From contig NZ_SJPU01000001.1 in NCBI RefSeq assembly GCF_007860105.1, forward strand, positions 2,501,700 to 2,565,699: a DNA stretch of 64,000 nt, given 5' to 3'. Below the pieces are notes generated by a model, which worked only from the letters and a program-made list of their open reading frames with translations, ran no database searches and was not told where the DNA came from. The translations under genes were made by a program, and so were the position numbers. Within the stretch, counting starts at the first letter, position 1; each line of letters begins with the position of its first letter. The stretch comes from Allorhodopirellula heiligendammensis (lineage in GTDB: Bacteria; Planctomycetota; Planctomycetia; Pirellulales; Pirellulaceae). Shown in pieces: positions 42,538-51,866 of the stretch.

Positions 42538-43554
42538 ATGCAAGCCACTCTCGCCGCTGTGAATTTAGTAAAAAGCTTTCGTGTCCGTCGAAACCTGCTG
42601 AAAACCACAGCGCTCCTATGTGCGTTCATCCCGATCTCGGCGATGGTCCACGCACAGGATCGCGGGTCGGTGAATGTGACCCACGCGTCGCTGCAGGGCA
42701 TTGGTGCTGAGAAAGGCGTCATGCGGCGAGACCCAAGCGACATCATCAAGGTGGGTGAATTGTTTTACGTGTGGTATTCCAAAGGAGAGATTTCTCCTGG
42801 GTACGATGCAACGGTGTGGTACGCGACGTCAGCCGACGGTCGAATGTGGACCGAGAAGGGACAGGCACTGGCGAAAGGATCAAAGGGTGATTGGGACGGC
42901 GCGAGCGTCTTCACCCCCAACATCCTAGTTGCCGAAGGACGCTACTGGCTGTTCTACACGGGGACTTCCAAGCCATTCAAACAGCCGTTTAGCCCGGACT
43001 CCAAAATCGGCATCGCAGTGTCGGATTCACCCGATGGCCCTTGGCAACGATTGCCAACCAATCCAGTTTTAAAGAACAGTGACAATTTGAGTGACTTTGA
43101 CAGTCATCTGGTTGACGATGCATGTCTGATCACTCGCGATGGAGCCTATTGGTTGTACTACAAGGGGCGGCAAATGGGGAAAGGTCCCGGTCAGACACAG
43201 ATGGGGTTGGCCGTCGCAGAGCAGCCGCAGGGACCGTATGTGCGGCATGCGTCGAACCCCGTGATTCCGGGCAATCACGAAGTATTGGTCTGGCCCCAGG
43301 GTACAGGAGTGGCCGCCATGATTGGAACAACGGGTCCGAAGACGATCACGAACACCATCCAGTATGCAGAAGATGGAACCCATTTCGCAAAGACTCATGA
43401 TGTGACCAATGGTCCCTGGGCGGGCGGCGCGTATCGTCCTGAAGCGTTCACGCAGAGCGGCGAGGGCAAGCTTCCTCAGTGGGGTGTCGAAATTGGGAAG
43501 GCTAAAGGACATCTGCCATTCATCAGTCGGTTCGATGTCAAAGAAGTCGAATGA
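42538..43554 (+). CDS. GH117/GH43-like five-bladed propeller hydrolase
   Basis: 338 residues from ATG 42538, with a signal peptide (TTALLCAFIPISAMVHA). VMRRDPSDIIKVGELFYVWYSKG, WYATSADGRMWTEKGQAL, VFTPNILVAEGRYWLFYTG, VDDACLITRDGAYWLYYKG are propeller strands with the acidic RDPSD site of GH117 and GH43-type enzymes. The exact family (GH117 anhydro-galactosidase or a GH43 relative) is not certain. It lies in the fucosidase/sulfatase locus, so a role in breaking down a marine-type polysaccharide is inferred. Confidence 0.75.
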   Translation: MQATLAAVNLVKSFRVRRNLLKTTALLCAFIPISAMVHAQDRGSVNVTHASLQGIGAEKGVMRRDPSDIIKVGELFYVWYSKGEISPGYDATVWYATSADGRMWTEKGQALAKGSKGDWDGASVFTPNILVAEGRYWLFYTGTSKPFKQPFSPDSKIGIAVSDSPDGPWQRLPTNPVLKNSDNLSDFDSHLVDDACLITRDGAYWLYYKGRQMGKGPGQTQMGLAVAEQPQGPYVRHASNPVIPGNHEVLVWPQGTGVAAMIGTTGPKTITNTIQYAEDGTHFAKTHDVTNGPWAGGAYRPEAFTQSGEGKLPQWGVEIGKAKGHLPFISRFDVKEVE

Positions 43555-43661
43555 CGGGATCGCAAGAGGTGGGCAGTGAAGTGTCCGCAATATGAATTAT
43601 TTAACTGAACAGCTTGCCCCAGGCAGCACATCACGAACGCGACAATGAAAGTATCATATTT

Positions 43662-45062
43662 ATGAAAACCATCATCTTGCTGTCCTCTGTTTGCCTCTTC
43701 GCGTTCAGCGCTGTGGCACAGATCGGGGTTGCCGCCGAGCGGCCAAATATTGTGATCTTCCTGGCGGATGATCTGGGATACTGCGATCTGTCCGGTTTTG
43801 GCAGCCCGGCTGTGCAAACGCCCAACCTGGATCGACTTTCCGACGAGGGATTGCGATTCTCAAACTTTTACGCGGGGTCAGCCGTCTGCTCACCCACGCG
43901 GGCGTCGGTACTAACGGGCCGCTACCCTTTAAGGTTTGGAATCACGAAGCATTTCAATGACAGGGACGGTTGGCTGCCCGAATCGGCCACGACAATTGCT
44001 GAGCTATTGAAAGGAGCCGGGTACAACACAGCCCACGTGGGCAAGTGGCATTTAGGTGGATTGCACGTTGACGACGACGGCGTCCGGCGCACGGATCAAC
44101 CTGGGCCGCGTCAGCACGGATTCGATACCTACCAAACGCAAATCGAGCAGCAGCCCCTGCGTGGTCGCATGGGTCGCGAGCGAACGCTGTTTCGCCAAGG
44201 CGGTACGGTGCTGATGCGAGATGATCAGAAGATCAGCCCAGACGCCCCCTATTACTCGAAACACCTAACCGACGCTAACGGTGACTTTGCGCTGGAGTTG
44301 ATCGACAAGCTGTCCGCCGATGGGCAGCCATTTTTCTTGAACTTGTGGTGGCTGGTGCCTCACAAACCCTACGAACCGGCACCGGAACCTCATTGGAGCG
44401 CAACCCAGGCAGACGGCATCACCGATGATCAACACCGTTTTCGTTCGATGATCGCGCACATGGACAGCAAAGTAGGTGAGATTCTCACCAAGCTCGATGA
44501 ACTCGGTATCGCTGACAATACCTTGGTGTTGTTCACCAGCGATAATGGAGCCGCCTTTGAGGGAAACATTGGCGAGTTAAAGGGTGGAAAAACGGATCTT
44601 CACGACGGTGGCATTCGAGTACCCATGTTCGTTCGCTGGCCGGCGGCGATTTCGCCAGGCAAGTCCGACGCGTTCGGGCATTCGAACGATTTGCTGCCGA
44701 CAATCTGCGACGCGGCGGGCATCAAATTGCCAGCTGATTTACCGATCGATGGGCTCAGTCTGTTGCCACACATGAAGGGCGGCCCTCCCCCAAGCGATGA
44801 GATACGCGGTGACGTATTTTGGCAACTCGATCTCTACAAAGGCCTGCAACGTCACTACCCGAAGCCGAAACCGTACGCGACCGAGGTCGTCAAACGAGGG
44901 AAGTGGAAGCTGTTAGCCAAGAGCGGTCAGGCGGTCGAACTATTCGACATCGAATCCGATCCAAACGAGTTGAACAATGTCATGAAGGAGCACCCCGAGT
45001 TAGTTGCGTCGATGTCCGCTCAGCTAAGAAAATGGCTTCGGGAAGATCGCGTCACGCAGTAA
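43662..45062 (+). CDS. Sulfatase (formylglycine type)
   Basis: 466 residues from ATG 43662, signal peptide MKTIILLSSVCLFAFSAVA. RPNIVIFLADDLGYCDLSGFG, SAVCSPTRASVLTGRYPLRFG with C-x-P-T-R, HVGKWHLGG, LFTSDNGAAFEGNIGELKGGKTDLHDGGIRVP. All sulfatase elements are present. It lies in the same orientation as the preceding glycosidase and probably belongs to the same locus, removing sulfate from the polysaccharide. Confidence 0.9.
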   Translation: MKTIILLSSVCLFAFSAVAQIGVAAERPNIVIFLADDLGYCDLSGFGSPAVQTPNLDRLSDEGLRFSNFYAGSAVCSPTRASVLTGRYPLRFGITKHFNDRDGWLPESATTIAELLKGAGYNTAHVGKWHLGGLHVDDDGVRRTDQPGPRQHGFDTYQTQIEQQPLRGRMGRERTLFRQGGTVLMRDDQKISPDAPYYSKHLTDANGDFALELIDKLSADGQPFFLNLWWLVPHKPYEPAPEPHWSATQADGITDDQHRFRSMIAHMDSKVGEILTKLDELGIADNTLVLFTSDNGAAFEGNIGELKGGKTDLHDGGIRVPMFVRWPAAISPGKSDAFGHSNDLLPTICDAAGIKLPADLPIDGLSLLPHMKGGPPPSDEIRGDVFWQLDLYKGLQRHYPKPKPYATEVVKRGKWKLLAKSGQAVELFDIESDPNELNNVMKEHPELVASMSAQLRKWLREDRVTQ

Positions 45063-45580
45063 TCCGAACGTCTCCGGAAGCAGAGTTCATCGTTCACCCC
45101 ACGCAAGCAAACCTTGTGGTGATGTGAGTTTTTGGTCCATCCGGGTTCTATCGGGCATCACTCAAGTATCCGCTAAGTTTCATTCATAAGCGTCTTTGGT
45201 GAAGCAAGATCCGCCGGGGACCGTGGGCACCGATGGCGTACTGGTTATGCAGAGGCTCGCGGGCGACACCACCAGCTCGACCGCTTGCGCGTCTCGGCTC
45301 ATCAAGTCCATGCGATACGAGCTTGACGCCGTTTTCCCCGGCCCTGCGAGTCGTTCCCCGGCCTGCGAGTCGACTGTCACCGCAACTCCCACACAAATTA
45401 TCGTTAGGCACCTGAGTTTAGGCCTAGAAAACCACCGTCGAACGCGTCCGTCAAACGAGCCACAGGCAGCCTGAGCAAAGCAACTTTCAGCAGATGGCGC
45501 GCGCCATCCGGTATCAGATGCACCGGGAGGCTTGCGCCGCGCTGCGAATACACAGATGCAGGGAGCTGGTCCCGAGCCCG
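45063..45580. other. Intergenic, no convincing gene
   Basis: 518 bases between a sulfatase and the convergent EboE-like gene. Open frames on both strands exist (e.g. minus 45180-45602) but their products are patternless and cysteine-scattered, and no ribosome binding site supports them. A short direct repeat (CTGCGAGTCGT/CCTGCGAGTCGA, 45346-45372) is the only structure seen. Confidence 0.5.
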
Positions 45581-46828
45581 TTACAGCAACTCGTTCAGCC
45601 AATCGAGTTCGTGAGCGATGTCAACGGCGAGGTCACCCGAACGCATGTCTTCGGGTAAGACCGACCAAGCGTACGTTTCGACTTCGAGGTGCCCCGTGAA
45701 TTCGAGGGGACGTTTGTTCCGAGACGATCCCTTTACCGGCGATGCGGAAAGCTGCTCGACGGCGTCGAGGGTCTCGGCGATTTGATCTTGGGTCGTTCGC
45801 AGGTGACCAAACTTTTGCATAAAAATCGGCACATGAAAATGGATGACCCAGCGTTGATCGGTGACTGGGGTGTGCGTCATCTGATCGAGCAGCTCGGGTA
45901 GGTCTTCAGCCAATTCGAAGCTACCGTCGGCGAGCAGCCGGCCGGTCTGGTGCAGATAGCGATCTTCGGCAAAGGATCGCAACTGTTGAAGCGTCGCCTC
46001 GTGGTCGGCAGCATCGATCGACTGCCAGTCGGCGACCACAGCGCTACTGATTTGAATCTTACCGAGCACGATACCCGCATCGGCGTAACGCTGCAGCGTC
46101 TTGCGTTGGTCTTCCATCATCACGGCGGAGTGACAGACGTCATGACAGACACCGATGTATCGCCGATGGGTGGGATCAGGGAGTTGGGTTTCGAACCACT
46201 CGACGAGTTGGTCGGCGCGTTCGAGGAGGCATCCAGGTTCCGGTTCGATAGCGACGATGATTCGCTTGCCCGTTCGATTTTCCAGCATGCGAAGATCTTC
46301 GGCCAAGCGTCGGAAGTTAGTGCCGGCATGATGCACCTCTTCTTCGCTAGCATCGCGTAGACGCAATTCGCGGTCATTCGATTCGTGTTCGTCAACCTGC
46401 TTGGGCCAGCCGATCGGCAGGGTACTGATCGTGCCCGTGGTCGTCTTCTCAGGTAGCAACTCGGCGAGCACCTTGGCGAGATCGCGGGTGTAGGCGACAC
46501 GCTCATCGGTCCACCACGTTGGTTGATACACGTCGTGTTTGACGCGTTCTTTATGGAAGTCTTCGAAGGGGAAGCCATTGATCGTATAAGCGAGCAGCTT
46601 ATTTTGCGCGATCGCCTTGACCAGTGGTGGCATGCCATGTCGACGCAGAGTGGTGCAGGCGGCGCGGGGAAGCCACAGTCCGACGCCGAGTCGGCCATCA
46701 GCCTGGCGAATGCGTCCAACTTCAGCGGAGATGTTTTTGAGGGTGTCGCAGATCTGCGGCACCTCGGTGCCGGCGTGAATATTGGTGCAATAACCCAGAG
46801 TCCAGTGGGAGCGTGGATCGGATGGCAT
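45581..46828 (-). CDS. eboE: EboE-like metabolite traffic protein
   Basis: 415 residues, TIM-barrel like: LGYCTNIHAGTEVPQI start, LGVGLWLPRAACTTL, LAYTINGFPFEDFHKERVKHDVYQPTWW, RTGKRIIVAIEPEPGCLLERADQL, RYIGVCHDVCHSAVMMEDQ, QISSAVVADW, HFHVPIFMQKFG. The 'GYCTNIH' and 'CHD.CH.AV' features fit EboE of eustigmatophyte-bacterial Ebo operons (xylose-isomerase-like fold). The other ebo genes are not in this window. The function in bacteria is unsettled. Confidence 0.75.
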   Translation of the reverse strand: MPSDPRSHWTLGYCTNIHAGTEVPQICDTLKNISAEVGRIRQADGRLGVGLWLPRAACTTLRRHGMPPLVKAIAQNKLLAYTINGFPFEDFHKERVKHDVYQPTWWTDERVAYTRDLAKVLAELLPEKTTTGTISTLPIGWPKQVDEHESNDRELRLRDASEEEVHHAGTNFRRLAEDLRMLENRTGKRIIVAIEPEPGCLLERADQLVEWFETQLPDPTHRRYIGVCHDVCHSAVMMEDQRKTLQRYADAGIVLGKIQISSAVVADWQSIDAADHEATLQQLRSFAEDRYLHQTGRLLADGSFELAEDLPELLDQMTHTPVTDQRWVIHFHVPIFMQKFGHLRTTQDQIAETLDAVEQLSASPVKGSSRNKRPLEFTGHLEVETYAWSVLPEDMRSGDLAVDIAHELDWLNELL

Positions 46829-47038
46829 GGAGAATATACTACCTTCGTCGGAATGGTTGCCGTAGCGAATGGTGCAGAGTGTTCCGCTATGAGGATGTAG
46901 AGCGTAAACTGCCGAGCCCAGCTTGTCGCCCCGGCAACTGTTTTTCCAGTATCGCTGCTGGCTCAGCGACAGCAGCGGTGCCCGATGCTGGGCGGCACTC
47001 GGCTCCGTATTTACCTCCAGCTACGACACGTTTCCAAC

Positions 47039-48295
47039 ATGGCACACCTCACTGCGGAAATCATTTCAATTGGCGATGAAATGATCAGCGGCGCTCGGCT
47101 CGATACCAATACCGCATGGCTCAGTCGGCGGTTGGCGGAGCTGGGAGTGGAGGTGCATTTCCACAGCACAGTAGGCGACACGCTTGCGCACAATGTCGAC
47201 GTGTTCCGGATTGCCGTGCAGCGTGCGGACCTTGTGATTGCGACCGGCGGACTCGGTCCAACTCAGGACGACCTCACGCGAGAGGCGATCGCCGAATCGA
47301 TCGGGGTCCCCCTGCAGTTTGATCCTGATTCGCTGGCGCATATCGAAGCCCTGTTTAGCAGACGCGGTCGTGAAATGCCCGAGCGGAATCGCAGTCAAGC
47401 GATGTTTCCAGTGGGTGCCACGCCGATTTTCAACCCCCAGGGCACCGCACCCGGCGTCGATATCGTGGCCTCACGTGCAGATGGCACCACGTCACGAATT
47501 TTTGCACTACCGGGTGTGCCAGCGGAAATGAAAACGATGTTTGATGAGACCGTGGGACCTGCCATCTTGTCAGGTGGTCAGGGTGGACAGTTCATCCGCC
47601 ACAGCGTGATGAAGTTCTTTGGTGTCGGCGAGAGTGAAATGGAGGCTCGCTTAGGCGACATGATTTCGCGGACGCGGCAACCGCGTGTCGGCATCACTGT
47701 CAGTGCGGCGACGATCTCGCTGCGTATCAGCGCGACGGCCGATCATGTGGCGAAGTGCGAATCCATGATTGCGGCAACGCGCGAGGACATCATGGAGCGG
47801 GTGGGGGAACTGTATTTCGGTGACGGCGAGACTTTCGAACAGCAGCATGCCGTGGATGCGATCTTGCGCCGCCGAAAGGAGCGACTCTGCGTGGTCGAAC
47901 TCGGTCATGCAGCACCGTTGGGGAACTGGTTTGCGGCGATCGGTGATTCTCCGGTGCTGGCAGGCGGATTGTCGTTGGTAGGACTGGATGAGCTGCGCCG
48001 GTTTGCAGGGAGCGAACATGCCGATGCGACGTTACAGGAGTGCATTGAGACGGTTCGGCAGCGTTTCTCGGCGGAATGGTTATTGTTAGTCGACGCGTAC
48101 CCGGACCTCCACCAACTCGAGCAAAACGCGATACCCGAATCGTCTATTACCTTTTCGGTCAGCCATCCCGATGGCCGCTGGACGTCGAAGACGGAATCGA
48201 TCGGCGGGCACCCCAGCATCGTGCACCCGCGAATCGCCAAGGCGGGGCTGCGGTACCTGCGTCAGTGTTTCGCGAACCCGACCGGCGAGCAATAG
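47039..48295 (+). CDS. cinA: CinA family protein (competence/damage-inducible protein A)
   Basis: 418 residues from ATG 47039. N-terminal MoCF domain: AEIISIGDEMISGARLDTNTAWLSRRL, LVIATGGLGPTQDDLTREAIAESIG, MFPVGATPIFNPQGTAPGVDI, FALPGVPAEMKTMFDE. Usually this continues into a PncC/CinA nicotinamide-nucleotide amidase domain; here the C-terminal third (LCVVELGHAAPLGNWFAAIG) lacks the TAESCTGG motif, so that activity is probably lost. Divergent from eboE across 210 bp. Confidence 0.85.
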   Translation: MAHLTAEIISIGDEMISGARLDTNTAWLSRRLAELGVEVHFHSTVGDTLAHNVDVFRIAVQRADLVIATGGLGPTQDDLTREAIAESIGVPLQFDPDSLAHIEALFSRRGREMPERNRSQAMFPVGATPIFNPQGTAPGVDIVASRADGTTSRIFALPGVPAEMKTMFDETVGPAILSGGQGGQFIRHSVMKFFGVGESEMEARLGDMISRTRQPRVGITVSAATISLRISATADHVAKCESMIAATREDIMERVGELYFGDGETFEQQHAVDAILRRRKERLCVVELGHAAPLGNWFAAIGDSPVLAGGLSLVGLDELRRFAGSEHADATLQECIETVRQRFSAEWLLLVDAYPDLHQLEQNAIPESSITFSVSHPDGRWTSKTESIGGHPSIVHPRIAKAGLRYLRQCFANPTGEQ

Positions 48296-48473
48296 CAGCG
48301 AGTGGGCATCCAATAGCAGCGAGAGGGCACCGCCTTCCTGACGCGGCGAGCTTCATTGTTGACGAACATTGCCAGAGAGAGGCGGGTGCGGATCGCGTGA
48401 CGAGCCCGCAAGTCCGAGCACGGCTACGAATCTCAAGGGCTCTGCAAGCACGCGATTCTCAAACGCTTGGTAC

Positions 48474-49247
48474 TCACCAGGAGAGATTGTCCCACTGCCT
48501 CTCGAGTTCGCGTGAACGCACGCGGTTCCACGCGACCGGAGGGGGACAGACGAAGGTCATCGGCTCGCGGCGGGTGGGATGTTCAATCGTCAGTTGCATG
48601 CTGTGCAGAGCAATCCCGGTCGGCCACTCGGTTTGGCTACCGTACTTGCGGTCGCCGAGGATGGGCCACCCGCGAGCGGCCAGCTGCACCCGGATTTGAT
48701 GTTTGCGTCCTGTCAGCGGAGCGACCGCCAGAACGCTGCTGTGGTCACTGGTGGTAAGCGTTTGAAACAACAGAGACGCGGGCTTGGCATCGTCCCTCGA
48801 CGCCTGAGCCGCTCGCATGCGATGGGCGGCATCGTCCTTGTAGAGATGATCGTCGAGCCGACCGTTCGCTGCCAGAGGCGCTGCACGGTGCGGTTCGGCT
48901 CGCACCACGGCCAGGTACGTTTTACGGATCGACGGTGGCGTCAAGCGGTCGCGTGAGGCTGGTTTGGACGTTGCCGCATTGAGGCGTTGGGCATGGTCAG
49001 CGAACTGGGTATTCAGACGCGCCGCCGCTTTGCTGGTGCGGGCGAGCACGATCACCCCTGACACAAGCGAATCCAAGCGGCTGACGATGCCGACGTACAC
49101 GCCGTGCGGCTTGTCGTACTTCTGCTTGAGGTATGCCGCCGCGAGACTATGGAGTGTTGTGCGGTCGCCATCGCCCATCGTGGCCAGTCCGGCGGGTTTG
49201 TTGACGACGAGCAGATGATTGTCTTCGTAGAGTACGTTGAGTTTCAT
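48474..49247 (-). CDS. RluA-type pseudouridine synthase
   Basis: 257 residues: LNVLYEDNHLLVVNKPAGLAT, GVYVGIVSRLDSLVSGVIVLARTSKAAARL with the RLD-x3-SG catalytic motif (Asp), IRKTYLAVV, LTGRKHQIRVQLAARGWPILGDRKYG. No S4 domain, as in RluA/C-family proteins lacking it. It probably isomerises uridines in rRNA or tRNA. It converges with cinA. Confidence 0.85.
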   Translation of the reverse strand: MKLNVLYEDNHLLVVNKPAGLATMGDGDRTTLHSLAAAYLKQKYDKPHGVYVGIVSRLDSLVSGVIVLARTSKAAARLNTQFADHAQRLNAATSKPASRDRLTPPSIRKTYLAVVRAEPHRAAPLAANGRLDDHLYKDDAAHRMRAAQASRDDAKPASLLFQTLTTSDHSSVLAVAPLTGRKHQIRVQLAARGWPILGDRKYGSQTEWPTGIALHSMQLTIEHPTRREPMTFVCPPPVAWNRVRSRELERQWDNLSW

Positions 49248-49333
49248 TTTTTCCCTACGTGACCTGTGATTTGAACTAGAATAGTTTGCTGTCCCCGACT
49301 TCTGCCTCGCCCCACTCTTCAGTTTCGCCCCCC

Positions 49334-49594
49334 ATGATCCTTTTCATCTGCTGGGTTGTCTTTGTACTCGTCCTGATCATCGCGTTCACGGTGGCAGCTG
49401 TCTTAGAGAGCCGCGGACGGGAATCGTCTGCGGTCGCCGAGGAACCTACCGACAGTAGTTACGAGGACAGCGAAGCAACGGAAGAGGGCGAAGTGGTCGA
49501 AGAATTCGAGGCAGTTGAGGAATTCTCCGAGTTTCCTGCCGAAGGTGGCGAGCCCGCAGACGACTTCGCAGCGTTTGACGAAGAGTTCAAATAA
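49334..49594 (+). CDS. Small single-pass membrane protein with acidic tail
   Basis: 86 residues from ATG 49334: MILFICWVVFVLVLIIAFTVA membrane helix, then an extremely acidic tail (EPTDSSYEDSEATEEGEVVEEFEAVEEF, GEPADDFAAFDEEFK). The longer frame from 49286 adds a patternless Ser/Pro stretch. No family recognised. It is divergent from the RluA-type gene. Confidence 0.6.
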   Translation: MILFICWVVFVLVLIIAFTVAAVLESRGRESSAVAEEPTDSSYEDSEATEEGEVVEEFEAVEEFSEFPAEGGEPADDFAAFDEEFK

Positions 49595-49607
49595 GGAGAC
49601 CGGTCAC

Positions 49608-50087
49608 TCAGGACTCGGATTCATCCCCGCGCCAGGTGGGACGTTTGCGGCGTGCACGGGGATGGTGGAATACAATCTCATAGGGCGAGTCGCTCGCCTT
49701 GAGTTTCCGACCGGCGGGCCGATGGGTAGGCCGCACGACCTTGGCACGCAGTTTCTTCGTCTCTTCGTAGTGATCGTCGTCGAGTTCGAACTCAACGTAC
49801 ATTTCATTTTGAGCGACGATGCGCGGGTCAGACTCCCACGCCATCTTGTGGAAAAAGACATCTTCGCGGAAGTCTTCGGCGCGAATGAAACCGAATTCAC
49901 CATCATCGCGAATGTACTTAATCTCACCCAGCCGTTTTTTCTGAATCCGAAACGGCTTTTTTTTGACTTCATCGTCGCCGTCACGGGAGCGACCTTGCGA
50001 GGAAAAGCCAGAGAGCGGGCGATCAGACACAGGTGAATTTACTGAAATGATGGGAACGGAGGATGGCGGTGCCGAGCGAGTCGACAC
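49608..50087 (-). CDS. Cold-shock-domain protein
   Basis: 159 residues. After an N-terminal polar stretch, KKRLGEIKYIRDDGEFGFIRAEDFREDVFFHKMAW matches the cold-shock domain (RNP1-like GEFGFI, RNP2-like DVFFH), followed by VEFELDDDHYEETKKLRAKVVRP and a basic C-terminal tail RARRKRPTWR. It probably binds single-stranded nucleic acids. GTG start at 50087. Confidence 0.8.
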   Translation of the reverse strand: MSTRSAPPSSVPIISVNSPVSDRPLSGFSSQGRSRDGDDEVKKKPFRIQKKRLGEIKYIRDDGEFGFIRAEDFREDVFFHKMAWESDPRIVAQNEMYVEFELDDDHYEETKKLRAKVVRPTHRPAGRKLKASDSPYEIVFHHPRARRKRPTWRGDESES

Positions 50088-50106
50088 CGCACTGTCACCC
50101 TAAATC

Positions 50107-50850
50107 TTAGTTGAGGAGATGGGAGTCGGCAACGTGCGATGCCCCCACCCACCTTGATAGGCTGCCCGCGGTGGCAGAGCGAATCAATTGAGGCCACAAC
50201 CACTCGTCAGCGGTCGACAAGATCTCGTTGGTCGCACGCACGCGGTGCCACACCCCTCCTTCGATCTCGTGGGTCAGCTGTTGCTGAGTCCATCCGAGGT
50301 GGCCGACGATCAATCGGTAGGGAACGGGTTGTTCCGCCTGCATCAAAGCCTCGAGATGATCCCGTTGAGCGGCAACGAACACGCCTTCACCCGCTTCGGC
50401 TTCGGCGAGATGGGGCGCCCCGTGCACCGCGACCACAGGACCGGAGAGCGGGCCACCAAAATACAGCGACTTCCCTAGTAAGAATTTACCTGCATCGGGA
50501 TCGTCCGCTGGCCCTACAAATGCAACCGTGTGCTGCATCGCACCGGGAGGATCAGTCAGTTCGTCGCCCGAACTGACGTGTTCGTTGACATTCGTAACCT
50601 CACTCGTGTCTGCGTTTTCATCGCTGAATAGGGATTCCAACCGAGATGAGCTCGGTTTCGGAGCCATCGTCGGATCCGCACCGGCAATATTTGGGGGGGA
50701 TGCCTGGAATAGTTGCATGGGTCGATTGAGCATAACCCCAACCGCCGTCTCCTCGTCTTCGTAAACGAGCAAACACACGCCGCGATTGAGAATGGTGCCA
50801 TCGACTTCCGTCGTCGCCACCAGTAAATCACCCACTTGAGAATTACGCAC
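50107..50850 (-). CDS. YqgE/AlgH family protein (DUF179)
   Basis: 247 residues. SQVGDLLVATTEVDGTILNRGVCLLVYEDEETAVGVMLNRPMQ, YFGGPLSGPVVAVHGAPHLAEAEAGEGVF, YRLIVGHLGWTQQQLTHEIEGGVWHRV. These are the DUF179 motifs (LNRP, GGP, GW..GQL..E). A central insert of ~60 residues is longer than usual. GTG start. The function is unknown in most bacteria; AlgH was named in Pseudomonas. Confidence 0.85.
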   Translation of the reverse strand: MRNSQVGDLLVATTEVDGTILNRGVCLLVYEDEETAVGVMLNRPMQLFQASPPNIAGADPTMAPKPSSSRLESLFSDENADTSEVTNVNEHVSSGDELTDPPGAMQHTVAFVGPADDPDAGKFLLGKSLYFGGPLSGPVVAVHGAPHLAEAEAGEGVFVAAQRDHLEALMQAEQPVPYRLIVGHLGWTQQQLTHEIEGGVWHRVRATNEILSTADEWLWPQLIRSATAGSLSRWVGASHVADSHLLN

Positions 50851-51023
50851 GTTAAAACCTCGCTCTGTTAAGAAAAATGCCTCTTAAGTCACCTTGGCAG
50901 CCGCTTAAGAAGCGATTCCCATAAGAGGCAAGTGGCGCGCCAAAGTGCTCATTTTTCACGAAATCCTCTGCAGGTATTCCATCCTGGGGGGCGTCCCTCA
51001 CACTGTCTCCGCCGGCGAAACAC

Positions 51024-51767
51024 ATGACTTCCCCCTCCCACGACGAATCTTCTGCCGCTCGAATTGATCAGATGCGGCGCGATTACACACTCGGTGGCCT
51101 CCGCAAACAGGACGTCAGCACGGACCCCATGGTTCAATTTGAGCTGTGGTTTCGCCAAGCGACGGGACGAAATACCGTCGACTCAGGTGCCACGGGCGAG
51201 TCGCGGTCGCCGACGGCAGGCCTGCCGGAATGGGTGGAGCCCAATGCGATGACCCTGTCCACGGCGAGCCCCGCTGGCGAGGTAACCAATCGCACGGTCC
51301 TGCTCAAAGGCATCACGGACCGTCATTTCGTTTTCTACACCAGTTACGAATCCACCAAGGGCCGCCAGATCGCAGCAAACCCGCTCGTGAGCTTGTGTTT
51401 TTTCTGGCCGCACCTGCAACGCCAAGTGCTGGTCAGTGGGCGAGCGGAGCAAACCGACCGGGAATCATCGGCCGCCTATTTTCATTCGCGTCCGCGCGAT
51501 AGCCAACTCGGAGCGCACGCCAGCTCGCAGTCATCGACGATCGAGTCTCGCGAAGTGCTCGAGCAGCGGATGGAGGAACTTGCGGCGCGGTACCCCGTGG
51601 GCACCACCGTGCCGCTGCCTGAGCGATGGGGGGGATATGCTGTCGAGCCGAGCAAAATCGAGTTTTGGCAGGGTCGCACCAATCGGCTCCATGACCGGAT
51701 CGTATACACACGCCCGTTCGATTCGCCGTCCGAAACACCATGGGAAATCTCACGGCTGTCGCCTTAG
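51024..51767 (+). CDS. pdxH: Pyridoxamine 5'-phosphate oxidase
   Basis: 247 residues: IDQMRRDYTLGGLRKQDVSTDPMVQFELWF, EPNAMTLSTASPAGEVTNRTVLLKGI, HFVFYTSYESTKGRQIAANPLVSLCFFWPHLQRQVLVSGRAEQ, YFHSRPRDSQLGAHASSQS, PERWGGYAVEPSKIEFWQGRTNRLHDR. These cover the FMN and PLP sites of PdxH, which makes pyridoxal phosphate. It appears complete, with ~30 extra residues compared with E. coli. Confidence 0.95.
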   Translation: MTSPSHDESSAARIDQMRRDYTLGGLRKQDVSTDPMVQFELWFRQATGRNTVDSGATGESRSPTAGLPEWVEPNAMTLSTASPAGEVTNRTVLLKGITDRHFVFYTSYESTKGRQIAANPLVSLCFFWPHLQRQVLVSGRAEQTDRESSAAYFHSRPRDSQLGAHASSQSSTIESREVLEQRMEELAARYPVGTTVPLPERWGGYAVEPSKIEFWQGRTNRLHDRIVYTRPFDSPSETPWEISRLSP

Positions 51768-51866
51768 GATCGAGCGATGACGTTCGCGAGCCGGTCGGCG
51801 ATTGACTACCCGACCGGCTCCTCCCAACGAAACTGGCGCCCCATCCGAACAGGCGTCCCATCCAAA

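Noticed and set aside
45180-45602. Minus-strand ORF in the sulfatase-eboE gap
   Set aside because: No RBS, scattered cysteines, patternless; it overlaps the 3' end of eboE.
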